Source: Myxococcales bacterium (GTDB lineage Bacteria; Myxococcota_A; Polyangia; Haliangiales; Haliangiaceae). Taken from it: a stretch of 64,000 nt of DNA. The stretch spans positions 1 to 64,000 of the forward strand of contig JADKKI010000078.1 in the NCBI GenBank assembly GCA_016720595.1, given 5' to 3'. The position numbers and the translations under genes are program-made. The notes under the pieces were generated by a model. The model was not told where the DNA came from. It saw nothing but the letters and a program-made list of their open reading frames with translations, and did not search any database. Positions within the stretch are counted from its first letter, which is position 1; every line of letters starts with the position of its first letter. This document shows, piece by piece, positions 29,180-39,148 of this stretch.

Positions 29180-29883
29180 GAGCGGCGGCCTGGCTGGTCG
29201 CGGTCGGCCTCCTCGTGATCGGGGTGCCGGCGCGCGCCTTCGCGTTCTCCGATCCGGCGCTGTTCGGCCAGGGTGTCGACAAGGGCGGGGGCGGCGGTCG
29301 CTACTTCACGGGTTCGCGCGCTGACGGCTATGCCTGCAGCGTGTGTCACCGCGGAGGGCCCACGCCGAAGTTCGTCGTCGAGGGCATTCCCGACGCACCC
29401 GTGGCCGGCACCCGGTACGACCTGGTAGTCCGCTGGGATGATCCGGCCACCCCGCATGCTCTCCAGCTCGAGCTGGTGACGCCGAGCGGCACCCATCCGT
29501 CGGTGACCGTCGCCGCGGCGGCGTCGCTGCCCGCGGCGTCCCGCTGCGAGCAGAAGGCGGATGGCGCGCCCGCGATCTACACGTTCGATGTCGGGGTGCG
29601 CAGGATCGTCGGGGTCGAGGACTGCAACGCCGCGATGGTGACGCTGTCGTTCGTGGCCACCGGCGAGCCGATCGAGCTCGCGATCGGCGCGATCACGAGC
29701 GATGCTTCGGGCACCGTCGAGGGGGATGGCACGTACGAGCTTCGCACCGTGATCGGGGAGCACCTCGCGTCCAGCGGTGGTGGGTGCAGCACCGGTGGAG
29801 ATCCGGGTGGTGCGGGCCTCGTCGGCCTGTGTGGGCTGGCGCTCGTGCGGCTCAGGGCAGCTCGACGCCGACCAGCCCGGTGA
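29176..29883 (+). CDS. Secreted CxxCH protein with MYXO-CTERM-like tail
   Basis: A signal peptide (MRAAAWLVAVGLLVIGVPARA) is followed by a canonical heme c motif CSVCH in YACSVCHRGG. A beta-sandwich region (YDLVVRWDDP, LQLELVTPSG) comes next and then a Gly/Cys-rich C-terminal anchor GGGCSTGGDPGGAGL with hydrophobic and Arg-rich end, as in MYXO-CTERM sorting signals. It is translationally coupled to the CHG lipoprotein. This is the most credible c-type heme candidate of the cluster, though a zinc or disulfide role is possible. Its 3' end overlaps the convergent DUF3570 gene by 32 bp. Confidence 0.75.
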   Translation: MRAAAWLVAVGLLVIGVPARAFAFSDPALFGQGVDKGGGGGRYFTGSRADGYACSVCHRGGPTPKFVVEGIPDAPVAGTRYDLVVRWDDPATPHALQLELVTPSGTHPSVTVAAAASLPAASRCEQKADGAPAIYTFDVGVRRIVGVEDCNAAMVTLSFVATGEPIELAIGAITSDASGTVEGDGTYELRTVIGEHLASSGGGCSTGGDPGGAGLVGLCGLALVRLRAARRRPAR

Positions 29884-30949
29884 GCTCGAGCGCCCACACG
29901 TGGTCGAGGCCGACGTACGCGAGATAGTCCGCGCGTGACAGCGTGGCCCGCAGGCCCCAGATGATCACGCGGTCACCGTCCTCGTTCTCGATGCGCATCA
30001 GGTACTGCGATCCGAGCTCGTTGCCGACGAGGGAGGACAGCTTGCGGTCGCGCGTCACGTAGCCGGACGTCATCGCGAGATCGAAGTATCGCGGGCGATA
30101 GAACGAGGCCTCGCTCTGCGCGGAGTAGCGATAGCGGAGCGAGACGGTGTGTTGCTCGCCGATCCGAAGTGCGACATCGGCCTCCGCGGCGTGCGACTGG
30201 ATGCCCCAGTCGTCGAAGTAGAACCGGTACTCGAGCCCGCCCGACAGCGACCGCCCGAGCGCCCGTCGTGCGCGCGCGGTGAACGCGGTGCGGATCCGCT
30301 GGTTCGGGACCTGCTCGGGGATGCAGTACGGCGCCTTCGACGTGCACGTGCCGAGATCGCCGATCGCGACGAACCGGTACGGGCTCGCCTGGTAGCCGTC
30401 GACGAGCGTGGTCTGCGCGCCGAGCTCGGCGATCGTGCGGCGATCGATCACCTGGGCGAGCGTGAGCCGGCCACCGAGCGTGCGCACGGGGAGCGCGAAG
30501 TCCGGGTCGCCCGAGCGGCCCACCCGATCATCGCTGCCGAGCGCATCGATCGAGACGGTGGTGTTCTTGCCCGCCAGCTCGGAGCGCAGGCCCAGGGTCA
30601 GCCCGTGGGACTGGTAATCGGGCTCGTAGGAGAACCTGTAATTCGCCGACAGCCGTGTGGTCTTGCCCTCGTAGCCCACCGCGGCATCCACCTCGTTGCG
30701 ACGCTCGTGGATCGCCTTGGTCGCGGCGGTCACCACGTCGACCGAGGCCCCGGTCCAGGCATCGACGCTGTACGTACCGTCCACGGTGACGTGGTCGACG
30801 GCGCCGGCGATCTTGACCGTCGGGGCTACGATGGTCGTCGCGTCCGTGTCCGAGCGCACGTAGACGGTGGACGAGGCATCTGTCACTCTGGGGGTGTGAC
30901 CGGCGCAGCTGACCCCCACCAGGATCGCCAGGACCGCGCGGTACGACAT
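29852..30949 (-). CDS. DUF3570 outer-membrane protein
   Basis: The 365-residue protein starts with a secretion signal (MSYRAVLAILVGVSCAG; the Cys may be a lipobox). It contains the DUF3570 blocks VDAWTGASVDVVTAATKAI, HERRNEVDAAVGYEGK and alternating-residue beta strands throughout (RYRYSAQSEASFYRPRYFD). I read it as a beta-barrel, an inference from the strand pattern. It is convergent with the CxxCH protein and its start lies 6 bp from the DUF2271 gene on the other strand. Together with DUF4266 it forms the conserved DUF3570/DUF4266 pairing. Confidence 0.85.
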   Translation of the reverse strand: MSYRAVLAILVGVSCAGHTPRVTDASSTVYVRSDTDATTIVAPTVKIAGAVDHVTVDGTYSVDAWTGASVDVVTAATKAIHERRNEVDAAVGYEGKTTRLSANYRFSYEPDYQSHGLTLGLRSELAGKNTTVSIDALGSDDRVGRSGDPDFALPVRTLGGRLTLAQVIDRRTIAELGAQTTLVDGYQASPYRFVAIGDLGTCTSKAPYCIPEQVPNQRIRTAFTARARRALGRSLSGGLEYRFYFDDWGIQSHAAEADVALRIGEQHTVSLRYRYSAQSEASFYRPRYFDLAMTSGYVTRDRKLSSLVGNELGSQYLMRIENEDGDRVIIWGLRATLSRADYLAYVGLDHVWALELTGLVGVELP

Positions 30950-30955
30950 CGCGGG

Positions 30956-31561
30956 ATGATCTGGCCGCGGGGGGGAGCCGTGTCAACGCTCGGCGCGGTC
31001 ATGATCGTGTTTGGGGCTGGGTGCTTCCCGCCGGACACCGGCGCGGACGTGATCCAGCCCGGTACCGAACCGCCGGGACAGCTGTTCGGCGCCGACGCGG
31101 GCACCACCAACAACCCGTGCGGTGCCCCGGACACCTCGCCGCTGACCAAGCTCCACATCGTGGTGAGGACCACCGCGTTCGGCGGCCGGTACAAGCCGCG
31201 CAACGTCGGGGCGATCTGGATCGAGACGGCCCAGGGCGCGTTCGTCAAGACGGTGGAGAAGTGGGGCAAGACCCGCGCTCGCTACCTGACCAAGTGGAAT
31301 GCAGCCTCGGCCGGGAACATCGTGGATGCGGTCACCGGGGCCACGCTCTCGCAGCACGCCACCCACGATCGCACCTGGAACCTGACCGACAAGAACGCGT
31401 GCAAGGTCCCCGCCGGGGACTACCGGATCGTGATGGAGCACACGGACTACAACGGCGCCGGGGCGTCGATCCAGATCCCGTTCACCAAGGGCGCGGCGCC
31501 GGTCACCGCGATGCCCGCCGAGACCGTGTACTTCCACGATCTCCTCGTCGACCTGCAGTAG
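30956..31561 (+). CDS. DUF2271 lipoprotein
   Basis: The start is ATG at 30956 (or GTG at 30980, which leaves more room for a promoter). A hydrophobic stretch GAVMIVFGAGC is a lipobox. The DUF2271 signature follows: VGAIWIETAQGAFVKTVEKW, ARYLTKWNAASAGNIVDAVTGATL and the DYRIVMEHTDYNG core. DUF2271 proteins are found with flavin transferases and periplasmic redox proteins in other bacteria, as far as I recall. This copy starts back to back with DUF3570 and probably shares a promoter region with it. No ApbE gene is in this window. Confidence 0.85.
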   Translation: MIWPRGGAVSTLGAVMIVFGAGCFPPDTGADVIQPGTEPPGQLFGADAGTTNNPCGAPDTSPLTKLHIVVRTTAFGGRYKPRNVGAIWIETAQGAFVKTVEKWGKTRARYLTKWNAASAGNIVDAVTGATLSQHATHDRTWNLTDKNACKVPAGDYRIVMEHTDYNGAGASIQIPFTKGAAPVTAMPAETVYFHDLLVDLQ

Positions 31562-31635
31562 CGCGCGTCACGCAGCGACCCATTCGGCTGTGCTCCTGAC
31601 CGGGAGCTCGCGTGTGTGACGGTAGCGCGTGTGCT

Positions 31636-31729
31636 CGGAGATCAAAGCCAGGAAGCGAGGAAGCAAGGCAGCGGAGTTCTTGGACCAGTCTCCGACTTGG
31701 TTCGTGGCTTCCTGGGTTTGACATCCCCG
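31636..31729. repeat. Dispersed palindromic element, copy 2
   Basis: It shares the arm CGGAGATCAAAGCCAGG and the core AAGCAAGGCAGCGGA with copy 1. The other arm, read in reverse complement, matches TCAAACCCAGGAAGCCA. It sits tail-to-tail between the DUF2271 and MBL-fold genes. Confidence 0.85.
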
Positions 31730-31765
31730 CCGCCCGTGAACGCATGGGCGGCTCCCGAGTAGGGG

Positions 31766-32584
31766 TCAGACGTAGCGCGCGAACTCGTGCGGATCGTGCG
31801 CGCAGAACAGGTCGATGTCCGCATAGCTGGTCCGCAGCTGGCGGAGCGCGGCGGCCGAGGCGCGGCGCGCGGCCGGATCCATCTGCACGGCGGCCTCGAA
31901 CCCGCGAAACCCCAGGGGGACCTTGCCCGCGCCGTCGATGGCGTGGTGGTGGAAGTACGCGTCGCCGGCATGCACGAGCCAGCGGTCCTTCGCGTGGACC
32001 AGGATCGCGGAGTGGCCGCGCGTGTGGCCGTGCATCGGAAGCAGGCCGATGTCGGCGTCGAGCCCGCGGAGCTTGGTCACCGCAGGGAGGCCGCGCCAGG
32101 TGTCGCCGTCCTCGGTGTAGACCTCCCAGTGCGGGCCGTGGGACCACTGGGCCTTGAGGTAGCGCTCGCGCTCCCTGCGGGCGCTGCGGGCCATCGCCGC
32201 AGCATGCTCGCGGGCATGGACGTGGACCTTCGCCGTGGGGAAGTCGGGCAGGCCTCCAGCGTGATCGAGATCGAGGTGGGTGACCACGAGGTGGCGGACG
32301 TCCTCGGGATCGAAGCCGAGCGCGGTGACCTGTGCGATCGCGGTCTCGCTGTGGTCGAGCGTGGGTCCGGCGAGCCGCTTGAACGCGCGTGACAGCCCGG
32401 TCTGACCTTCGATGTCCCGGGTGCCGAAGCCAGTGTCGATCAGCACCAGGCCATCGCGCTCGGTCTCGACGAGGAGGCAGTGGGCGATCATGCGACCGCG
32501 CCCGAGGCCGCTGCCCCCGAACAGGACAGCGGGGAGCGGACACATCGTGGCGCAGTTCAGGTGATGGACAGCGCGGATCGACAT
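31766..32584 (-). CDS. MBL-fold metallohydrolase (AHL-lactonase-like)
   Basis: The 272-residue protein resembles N-acyl-homoserine lactonases: MIAHCLLVETERDGLVLIDT, THLDLDHAGGLPDFP, HGHTRGHSAI and VHAGDAYFHH. The metal motif reads HLDLDHAG, where the second His of HxHxDH is Asp. This is seen in some MBL subfamilies but alters one metal ligand, so lactonase activity is not assured. No signal peptide is present. It is monocistronic and followed on the same strand by a small membrane protein. Confidence 0.8.
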   Translation of the reverse strand: MSIRAVHHLNCATMCPLPAVLFGGSGLGRGRMIAHCLLVETERDGLVLIDTGFGTRDIEGQTGLSRAFKRLAGPTLDHSETAIAQVTALGFDPEDVRHLVVTHLDLDHAGGLPDFPTAKVHVHAREHAAAMARSARRERERYLKAQWSHGPHWEVYTEDGDTWRGLPAVTKLRGLDADIGLLPMHGHTRGHSAILVHAKDRWLVHAGDAYFHHHAIDGAGKVPLGFRGFEAAVQMDPAARRASAAALRQLRTSYADIDLFCAHDPHEFARYV

Positions 32585-32605
32585 GCGCCGACGGTAGCGC
32601 AGCTC

Positions 32606-32896
32606 TTACTGCTGGACGACCAGCTTGACGTGAAAGCCGTACGTCGGCGCCGGCTCGGTCGACGGGCCATCGTCCATCGTGATCGCTGCGGCGGGGGCGC
32701 GCCGCAGATAATCGACCGCACCGAGCACCGCGAACAGCCCCACGATCGCGACGGCCACGGGCAACGTGCGCGGCAGAAACCAGCTCCAGCGTGCGGCGAG
32801 CCACTGCTGGAGCTCGCCGAGCATGCGCGCGAACACCGAGTGGGGAGCGCGCCGCAACGTGGCGACCGGCAGCTCGCGGCCCTTGTCGAACAGCAT
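32606..32896 (-). CDS. Small single-pass membrane protein of unknown function
   Basis: From the ATG at 32896 the 96-residue protein has one transmembrane helix (TLPVAVAIVGLFAVLGAVDYL) flanked by an N-terminal Arg-rich cytoplasmic part and a C-terminal acidic periplasmic tail (MDDGPSTEPAPTYGFHVKLV). It has no recognisable domain. It lies 22 bp upstream of the MBL-fold gene on the same strand, so cotranscription is possible. Confidence 0.55.
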   Translation of the reverse strand: MLFDKGRELPVATLRRAPHSVFARMLGELQQWLAARWSWFLPRTLPVAVAIVGLFAVLGAVDYLRRAPAAAITMDDGPSTEPAPTYGFHVKLVVQQ

Positions 32897-33027
32897 CCCT
32901 GAATTATCCACGCTCCGGGCGCGGACGCTCGCGGAGGACGGGCGGGGCGTTCGTTTTCCGCGCGTGTAGGGCAGGGTGCGCCGCCTCCCCAGGGGGCGCG
33001 GGCGCGCTGCGATCCAGCCCGGCGAGA

Positions 33028-34521
<1,494 letters not shown>

Positions 34522-34621
34522 CCCGACAGCATAACGCTAAACGGATCCTGAAGCCGGTTCTCGGGGGCGCCGCCCCTGGGGATAGTGACAGGAAGGGAAC
34601 CTGTGAAGTTCAGATCGGATC

Positions 34622-35197
34622 TTACTGGTGCGCGGCGGCGGAACCCGCCGCTGCCGGAGTCGCAGCAGATCCGGCGGCCGAACCCGCGTCAGGCGCCACG
34701 GGTGCCACAGGCGCCACCGGTACCTCGGGCGCCGGTGGCGCCGGCGGAACCACGGGAGCGGCGGGACGGTTCTCGACGTTCATCAACCAGTTGTCGACGG
34801 CCGCGAGGTTCGCGCGGACCGAGACCTGACCGGCTTCGAGCTTCTCGAGCAGCTCGTCCGAGGCGCGGCTGACCTGGTCGCCCTCGTTCGACTTGACCGC
34901 GGTGTCCATCGTGGTGGGCGCCTGGCCGAGCAGGGCGCGCAGCTGATCGAGGCCCGCGCGCGCCTCGCTGAGGAGGCGGCCGGCGTCGGCGATCCCCGGC
35001 GCATCACCGCCGAGGTTGCGGCCGCGGACCATCAGCGCATCGGCGCGCCGCTGAAGGACCTCGACGTCCTTGGCGTGCATCTTCACGAGGCTGAGCGTCT
35101 CCTCCTGCATGCGGCCCAGATCGGCGGACTTCTCACAGCCCGCACCGGAGAGCGCGAGGACCAGGAGGGAGGACAACAGCAGCTTGGGCTTGTTCAC
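34622..35197 (-). CDS. Hypothetical coiled-coil lipoprotein with Ala/Pro-rich tail
   Basis: The GTG at 35197 yields VNKPKLLLSSLLVLALSGAGC, a lipobox. Residues ~25-125 are predicted helical (LGRMQEETLSLVKMHAKDVEV, LLSEARAGLDQLRALLG), and the tail is Pro/Ala/Val-rich (PVAPVAPVAP) ending in Ala/Gly. No family is recognisable. Its start is 35 bp downstream of the helicase gene end on the same strand. Confidence 0.65.
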   Translation of the reverse strand: MNKPKLLLSSLLVLALSGAGCEKSADLGRMQEETLSLVKMHAKDVEVLQRRADALMVRGRNLGGDAPGIADAGRLLSEARAGLDQLRALLGQAPTTMDTAVKSNEGDQVSRASDELLEKLEAGQVSVRANLAAVDNWLMNVENRPAAPVVPPAPPAPEVPVAPVAPVAPDAGSAAGSAATPAAAGSAAAHQ

Positions 35198-35231
35198 GGC
35201 AGGCTGGTTGTCCCAGAAGATCCGCGCCGAC

Positions 35232-37223
35232 TCAAGACAGCGGGGGCGCGTCGTCGCTCCAGGCGCTCCCATGTGCGTCGATCTCGTCCACGTAGGACAA
35301 GAACTTCGCGTAGTAGGGGTGCTCGCCGAGCGTCGCCGAGTCCGCGATCACCAGCAGGAACCGGCGGGCGCGGGTCAGCGCGACGTTCATCCGCCGCGTG
35401 TTGGCCAGAAAGCCGATCTCGCCGTGCTCGTTGGAGCGGACGAGGTCGACGATCACCGCTTCTTTCTCGCGCCCCTGGAACCCGTCGACGGTCCCGATCT
35501 CGAGCCCCGCCTCGCGCTCGACCTTCAGCAGCTCGCGCAGCCGCCGCGCCTGGGCCGAGTACGCGGCGATGATCGCGATGTCGGTCGGGGCGAGCCCGCG
35601 CGAGAGCAGGCGGCGCGCCTCGGCGGCGACGCGCTCGGCGTTCCCGCTGTTGAACGTGCTCGGGTCGAACTGGAACGAGGGCATGTTGTTGAGCGAGCCG
35701 CCCGGATCGAAGTCGGTGCGCTGCTCGAGCCAGTCCTTCCCGGCGGTGTCGATCATCCACAGCGGGCTGGGGCGGAGCGGATCCGGCGCCACGTCGAGGT
35801 CGGCGAGCTCGTGCGCGATGACCTCGGGCGAGGCCCGGAGGCGGCCCTCGTACATCGAACGCGAGGGGAACGTCATGATCTGTTCGTGCATCCGGTGCTG
35901 CTGCTCGAGCATCACCGCGGACGCCGACGCGAGCCGCTCGAACACCGTCGAGCCCAGGGTGGCGTCGACCGAGGGCCCCCCGACCACCACCGGGCCGAGC
36001 TGGTGCGGGTCCCCGGCCAGGACACACACCTTGGCGCGCGCGAGCGCGATCATGAGCAGCGGATCGGGGGCCTGGGCGGCCTCGTCGACGATCACGGCAT
36101 CGAAGATCGTGTCACCGAGCAGGAAGTGGTCGCAGCCGACGCACGTCGCGAGGATGACGTCGGCGCGCTCGACGATCGCGCGCTCGGCGTTGTGGATCTC
36201 CTTGACGGCATCGCGATCGAGCGCCCGTGCCTCCTGCCACAGGTCCTTCGCCTCCTGGCCCCGCCTGCCCGCGGCAGACTTGCGCAGCGCGCGCGCACGG
36301 TCCCTCCACTCGCGCGCGAGCTTGGTCGCGCCGTCGGCCTCGACCTGCGCGTCGAGGGTCAGGGCGGCGAGCGCCGGTGCGACGCGCGCCGGGTGACCGA
36401 GCCGGACGACGCGGACGCCCGCGTGCCCGAGCCGGAGGCCGAGGTTGTCGACGGCGGTGTTCGAGGGTGCGGCGCACAGCACGCGCTCCCCCCGTGCGAC
36501 GCGCTGCCGCACCACCTCGACCAGCGTGCGGGTCTTGCCCGTCCCTGGTGGCCCGTGGATCAGCGCGATGTCTCCCGAGCGCAGCGCGGCGTCCACGGCG
36601 GCGAGCTGCTTGTCATCGAGCTCGAGATCGAGCGGGGTCCAGCTCGCACCTGCGATCGGGCGCGGTGATCTCACCATCGCGGCGACATCACGGACGCGCG
36701 CGAGATCGCTGGTGGCGAGCGCGGCCTTGGCGCGGGCCAGCGCGTGGTCGCCGCGATCGAAGGTGACCTCGGGGACCTCCGGATCGAGGGCGTACTCGCG
36801 ATCGACCTCGTCGACGGGGCGGTCGAGCATCAGCCACAGCGACTGCTCCTCGCGCCGCTCGAGCACGCCGCGCACCGCCCCGGGTTCGTCGGGGTGCTCG
36901 GCCCACAGCCGGATCGGCTCGCCTGGTGAGATCCGGAGGTTGTCGAGATCGACCGCGTCGGGAACCGCCACGCGCACCCGGGCCCGTTCGCCTGGAGCGG
37001 ATTGCTCGTCGACGATCCGGAGGCCCGCGAGCGCGATGCCGAGCGCGACCCGCTCCGGAAGCATGCGTCCGGACCGCTCCATCGCGAGCTTCGCGCGGGC
37101 GGCGAGGCGCTCGGACCGCCAGGCGGCTCCGAGGGCATCTAGCCAGTCACGCGCGTCGACCGTCACCGCCCCGAAGCTACCGCGACTTTCACGCGCGGCG
37201 GGCGAGGAACCGCCGCCCCCCAT
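35232..37223 (-). CDS. UPF1/IGHMBP2-like superfamily 1 helicase
   Basis: The 663-residue protein has an N-terminal beta-barrel-like region and then SF1B motifs: Q-motif area, Walker A GPPGTGKT (near residue 224), Walker B DEAAQ (near 376), motif III GDPHQLGPV, motif IV-V YSAQARRL and motif V-VI VDGFQGREKEAVIVDLVRSN, NVALTRARR. This is the UPF1/IGHMBP2 layout, which unwinds RNA or DNA 5' to 3'. It lacks the fused nuclease seen in some bacterial homologues. Its ATG at 37223 is only 17 bp from the divergent acyl-CoA synthetase start. Confidence 0.9.
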   Translation of the reverse strand: MGGGGSSPAARESRGSFGAVTVDARDWLDALGAAWRSERLAARAKLAMERSGRMLPERVALGIALAGLRIVDEQSAPGERARVRVAVPDAVDLDNLRISPGEPIRLWAEHPDEPGAVRGVLERREEQSLWLMLDRPVDEVDREYALDPEVPEVTFDRGDHALARAKAALATSDLARVRDVAAMVRSPRPIAGASWTPLDLELDDKQLAAVDAALRSGDIALIHGPPGTGKTRTLVEVVRQRVARGERVLCAAPSNTAVDNLGLRLGHAGVRVVRLGHPARVAPALAALTLDAQVEADGATKLAREWRDRARALRKSAAGRRGQEAKDLWQEARALDRDAVKEIHNAERAIVERADVILATCVGCDHFLLGDTIFDAVIVDEAAQAPDPLLMIALARAKVCVLAGDPHQLGPVVVGGPSVDATLGSTVFERLASASAVMLEQQHRMHEQIMTFPSRSMYEGRLRASPEVIAHELADLDVAPDPLRPSPLWMIDTAGKDWLEQRTDFDPGGSLNNMPSFQFDPSTFNSGNAERVAAEARRLLSRGLAPTDIAIIAAYSAQARRLRELLKVEREAGLEIGTVDGFQGREKEAVIVDLVRSNEHGEIGFLANTRRMNVALTRARRFLLVIADSATLGEHPYYAKFLSYVDEIDAHGSAWSDDAPPLS

Positions 37224-37240
37224 GGCATAGTTTCCCGGCC

Positions 37241-39088
37241 ATGCCCGAGTCGACTGCTCCCGAGCGCCTCACCCGCAAGACGACGTCGATCGCCCAGCTG
37301 CTCGTACGTCGCGTCCAGGAGACTCCCGATCGCGAAGCGTATCGCTATCCCGTCGGCGAGGACTGGCGATCGATGACCTGGAAGCAGGCCCACGAGCGGG
37401 TCAAGGCGATCGCCGCCGGCCTGCTCTCGCTCGGCCTCCACCGCGAGGAGCGCGTGGGGCTCCTCGCCAACACCCGCGTCGACTGGCTGCTGTGCGATCT
37501 CGGCATCCTCTCGGCGGGTGGGGCGACGACCACGGTGTACCCGTCGAGCACCTCGGAAGAGTGCTCGTACATCCTCGCGGACTCCGACACCAAGTACGTG
37601 TTCATCGAGGACGCGGGCCAGCTGAAGAAGCTCCTCGCGCACCGCCAGGAGATCCCGAAGGTCCAGAAGCTGATCATGATCGACGGGGCCCCGGACGCGA
37701 AGGACAAGGACTGGGTGATGACCCTGGCCGAGCTCGAGGCCGCGGGTGCGGCGTTCGTGGCCAAGGATCCGCGCGCCGTCGAGGACGTCGTCGAGGGCAT
37801 CAAGGGCGAGCACCTCGCCACGCTGATCTACACCTCGGGCACCACCGGCAAGCCGAAGGGCGTGCGGCTGCTGCACGAGTGCTGGGCGTACACCGCGGAC
37901 TCGATGGAGGCCACGCGGCTGATCGGTCCCGATGACGTGCAGTACCTGTGGCTGCCGATGTCGCACTCGTTCGGCAAGGTCCTGATGGCCGCCCACGTCG
38001 CCTCCGGCTCGGTGTGCGCCGTCGATGGCCGGATCCCGAAGATCGTCGAGAACTGCGCCACCGTGAAGCCCACGATCATGGCCGCCGTCCCGCGGATCTT
38101 CGAGAAGGCGTACAACAAGATCCTCGAGCGCGCGAAGAAGGGCGGGCTCAAGCAGAAGATCTTCGAGTGGGCTGTGGTCGTCGGCAAGGAAGGCAGCAAG
38201 GTCCGTCAGGCCGGCAAGGAGCCGGGCGGCTTGCTCGCGCTCAAGCTCAAGGTCGCCGATCGGCTCGTGTTCCAGGCGGTCAAGGCCACGTTCGGCGGCC
38301 GCGTGCGGTACTTCATCTCCGGCTCGGCGCCGCTGTCGCGCGAGATCGCGGAGTTCTTCCACGCGTGCGGCATCCTGATCCTCGAGGGCTACGGCCTGAC
38401 GGAGACCAGCGCGGCCAGCTTCGTCAACCGGCCGAGCAAGTTCGCGTTCGGCACCGTCGGGATGCCGATGCCCGGGACCGAGATGAAGCTCGCGCCCGCG
38501 GATGGCGAGATCCTGATCAAGTCCCCCGGCGTGATGCAGGGCTATCACAACATGCCCGAGGCCACCGCCGAGGCGCTGACCGACGACCACTGGCTCCGCA
38601 CTGGTGACATCGGCGAGGTCGATGCGAAGGGCTTCCTCCGGATCACCGATCGCAAGAAGGATCTGATCAAGACCTCGGGCGGCAAGTACATCGCGCCGCA
38701 GCACATCGAGGGCAAGCTCAAGGCCGCATGTCCCTACATCAGCCAGGTGATCGTGCACGGCGACAAGCGCAACTTCGTCACCGCGCTGATCACGCTCGAT
38801 GAAGAGGCCGTCACCAAGTGGGCGACTGCCCATGCGTCGAGCGGCAAGAGCTATGCGGATCTCGCGCAGTCCGCCGAGGTCAAGGCGCTGCTCTCGCCGT
38901 TCTTCGACGAGGTCAACAAGACGCTCGCGAAGTACGAGACGGTGAAGCAGTTCGCGATCCTCCCGAAGGATCTCTCGGTCGATGAGGGCGAGCTGACGCC
39001 GAGCCTCAAGGTCAAGCGCAAGGTCGTGGAGAAGAAGTACGCGGGCCTGCTCGACAAGATGTACGAGGGCGCGGTCTCCGCGGAGTGA
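37241..39088 (+). CDS. Long-chain acyl-CoA synthetase (AMP-dependent)
   Basis: The 615-residue enzyme has the AMP-binding core: P-loop YTSGTTGKPKG (about residue 196), EGYGLTETSA, and the C-terminal hinge DRKKDLIKTSGGKYIAPQ including the adenylation Lys. The overall length and N-terminal features match FadD15/AACS-long types. It activates fatty acids for beta-oxidation or lipid synthesis in the cytoplasm. It stands alone, divergent from the helicase gene. ATG at 37241. Confidence 0.93.
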   Translation: MPESTAPERLTRKTTSIAQLLVRRVQETPDREAYRYPVGEDWRSMTWKQAHERVKAIAAGLLSLGLHREERVGLLANTRVDWLLCDLGILSAGGATTTVYPSSTSEECSYILADSDTKYVFIEDAGQLKKLLAHRQEIPKVQKLIMIDGAPDAKDKDWVMTLAELEAAGAAFVAKDPRAVEDVVEGIKGEHLATLIYTSGTTGKPKGVRLLHECWAYTADSMEATRLIGPDDVQYLWLPMSHSFGKVLMAAHVASGSVCAVDGRIPKIVENCATVKPTIMAAVPRIFEKAYNKILERAKKGGLKQKIFEWAVVVGKEGSKVRQAGKEPGGLLALKLKVADRLVFQAVKATFGGRVRYFISGSAPLSREIAEFFHACGILILEGYGLTETSAASFVNRPSKFAFGTVGMPMPGTEMKLAPADGEILIKSPGVMQGYHNMPEATAEALTDDHWLRTGDIGEVDAKGFLRITDRKKDLIKTSGGKYIAPQHIEGKLKAACPYISQVIVHGDKRNFVTALITLDEEAVTKWATAHASSGKSYADLAQSAEVKALLSPFFDEVNKTLAKYETVKQFAILPKDLSVDEGELTPSLKVKRKVVEKKYAGLLDKMYEGAVSAE

Positions 39089-39148
39089 ACTTCACGCGCG
39101 GGACGGCAACTTTGAATGACCTGCCCGCGAAACGCGTTACACAGGGGC

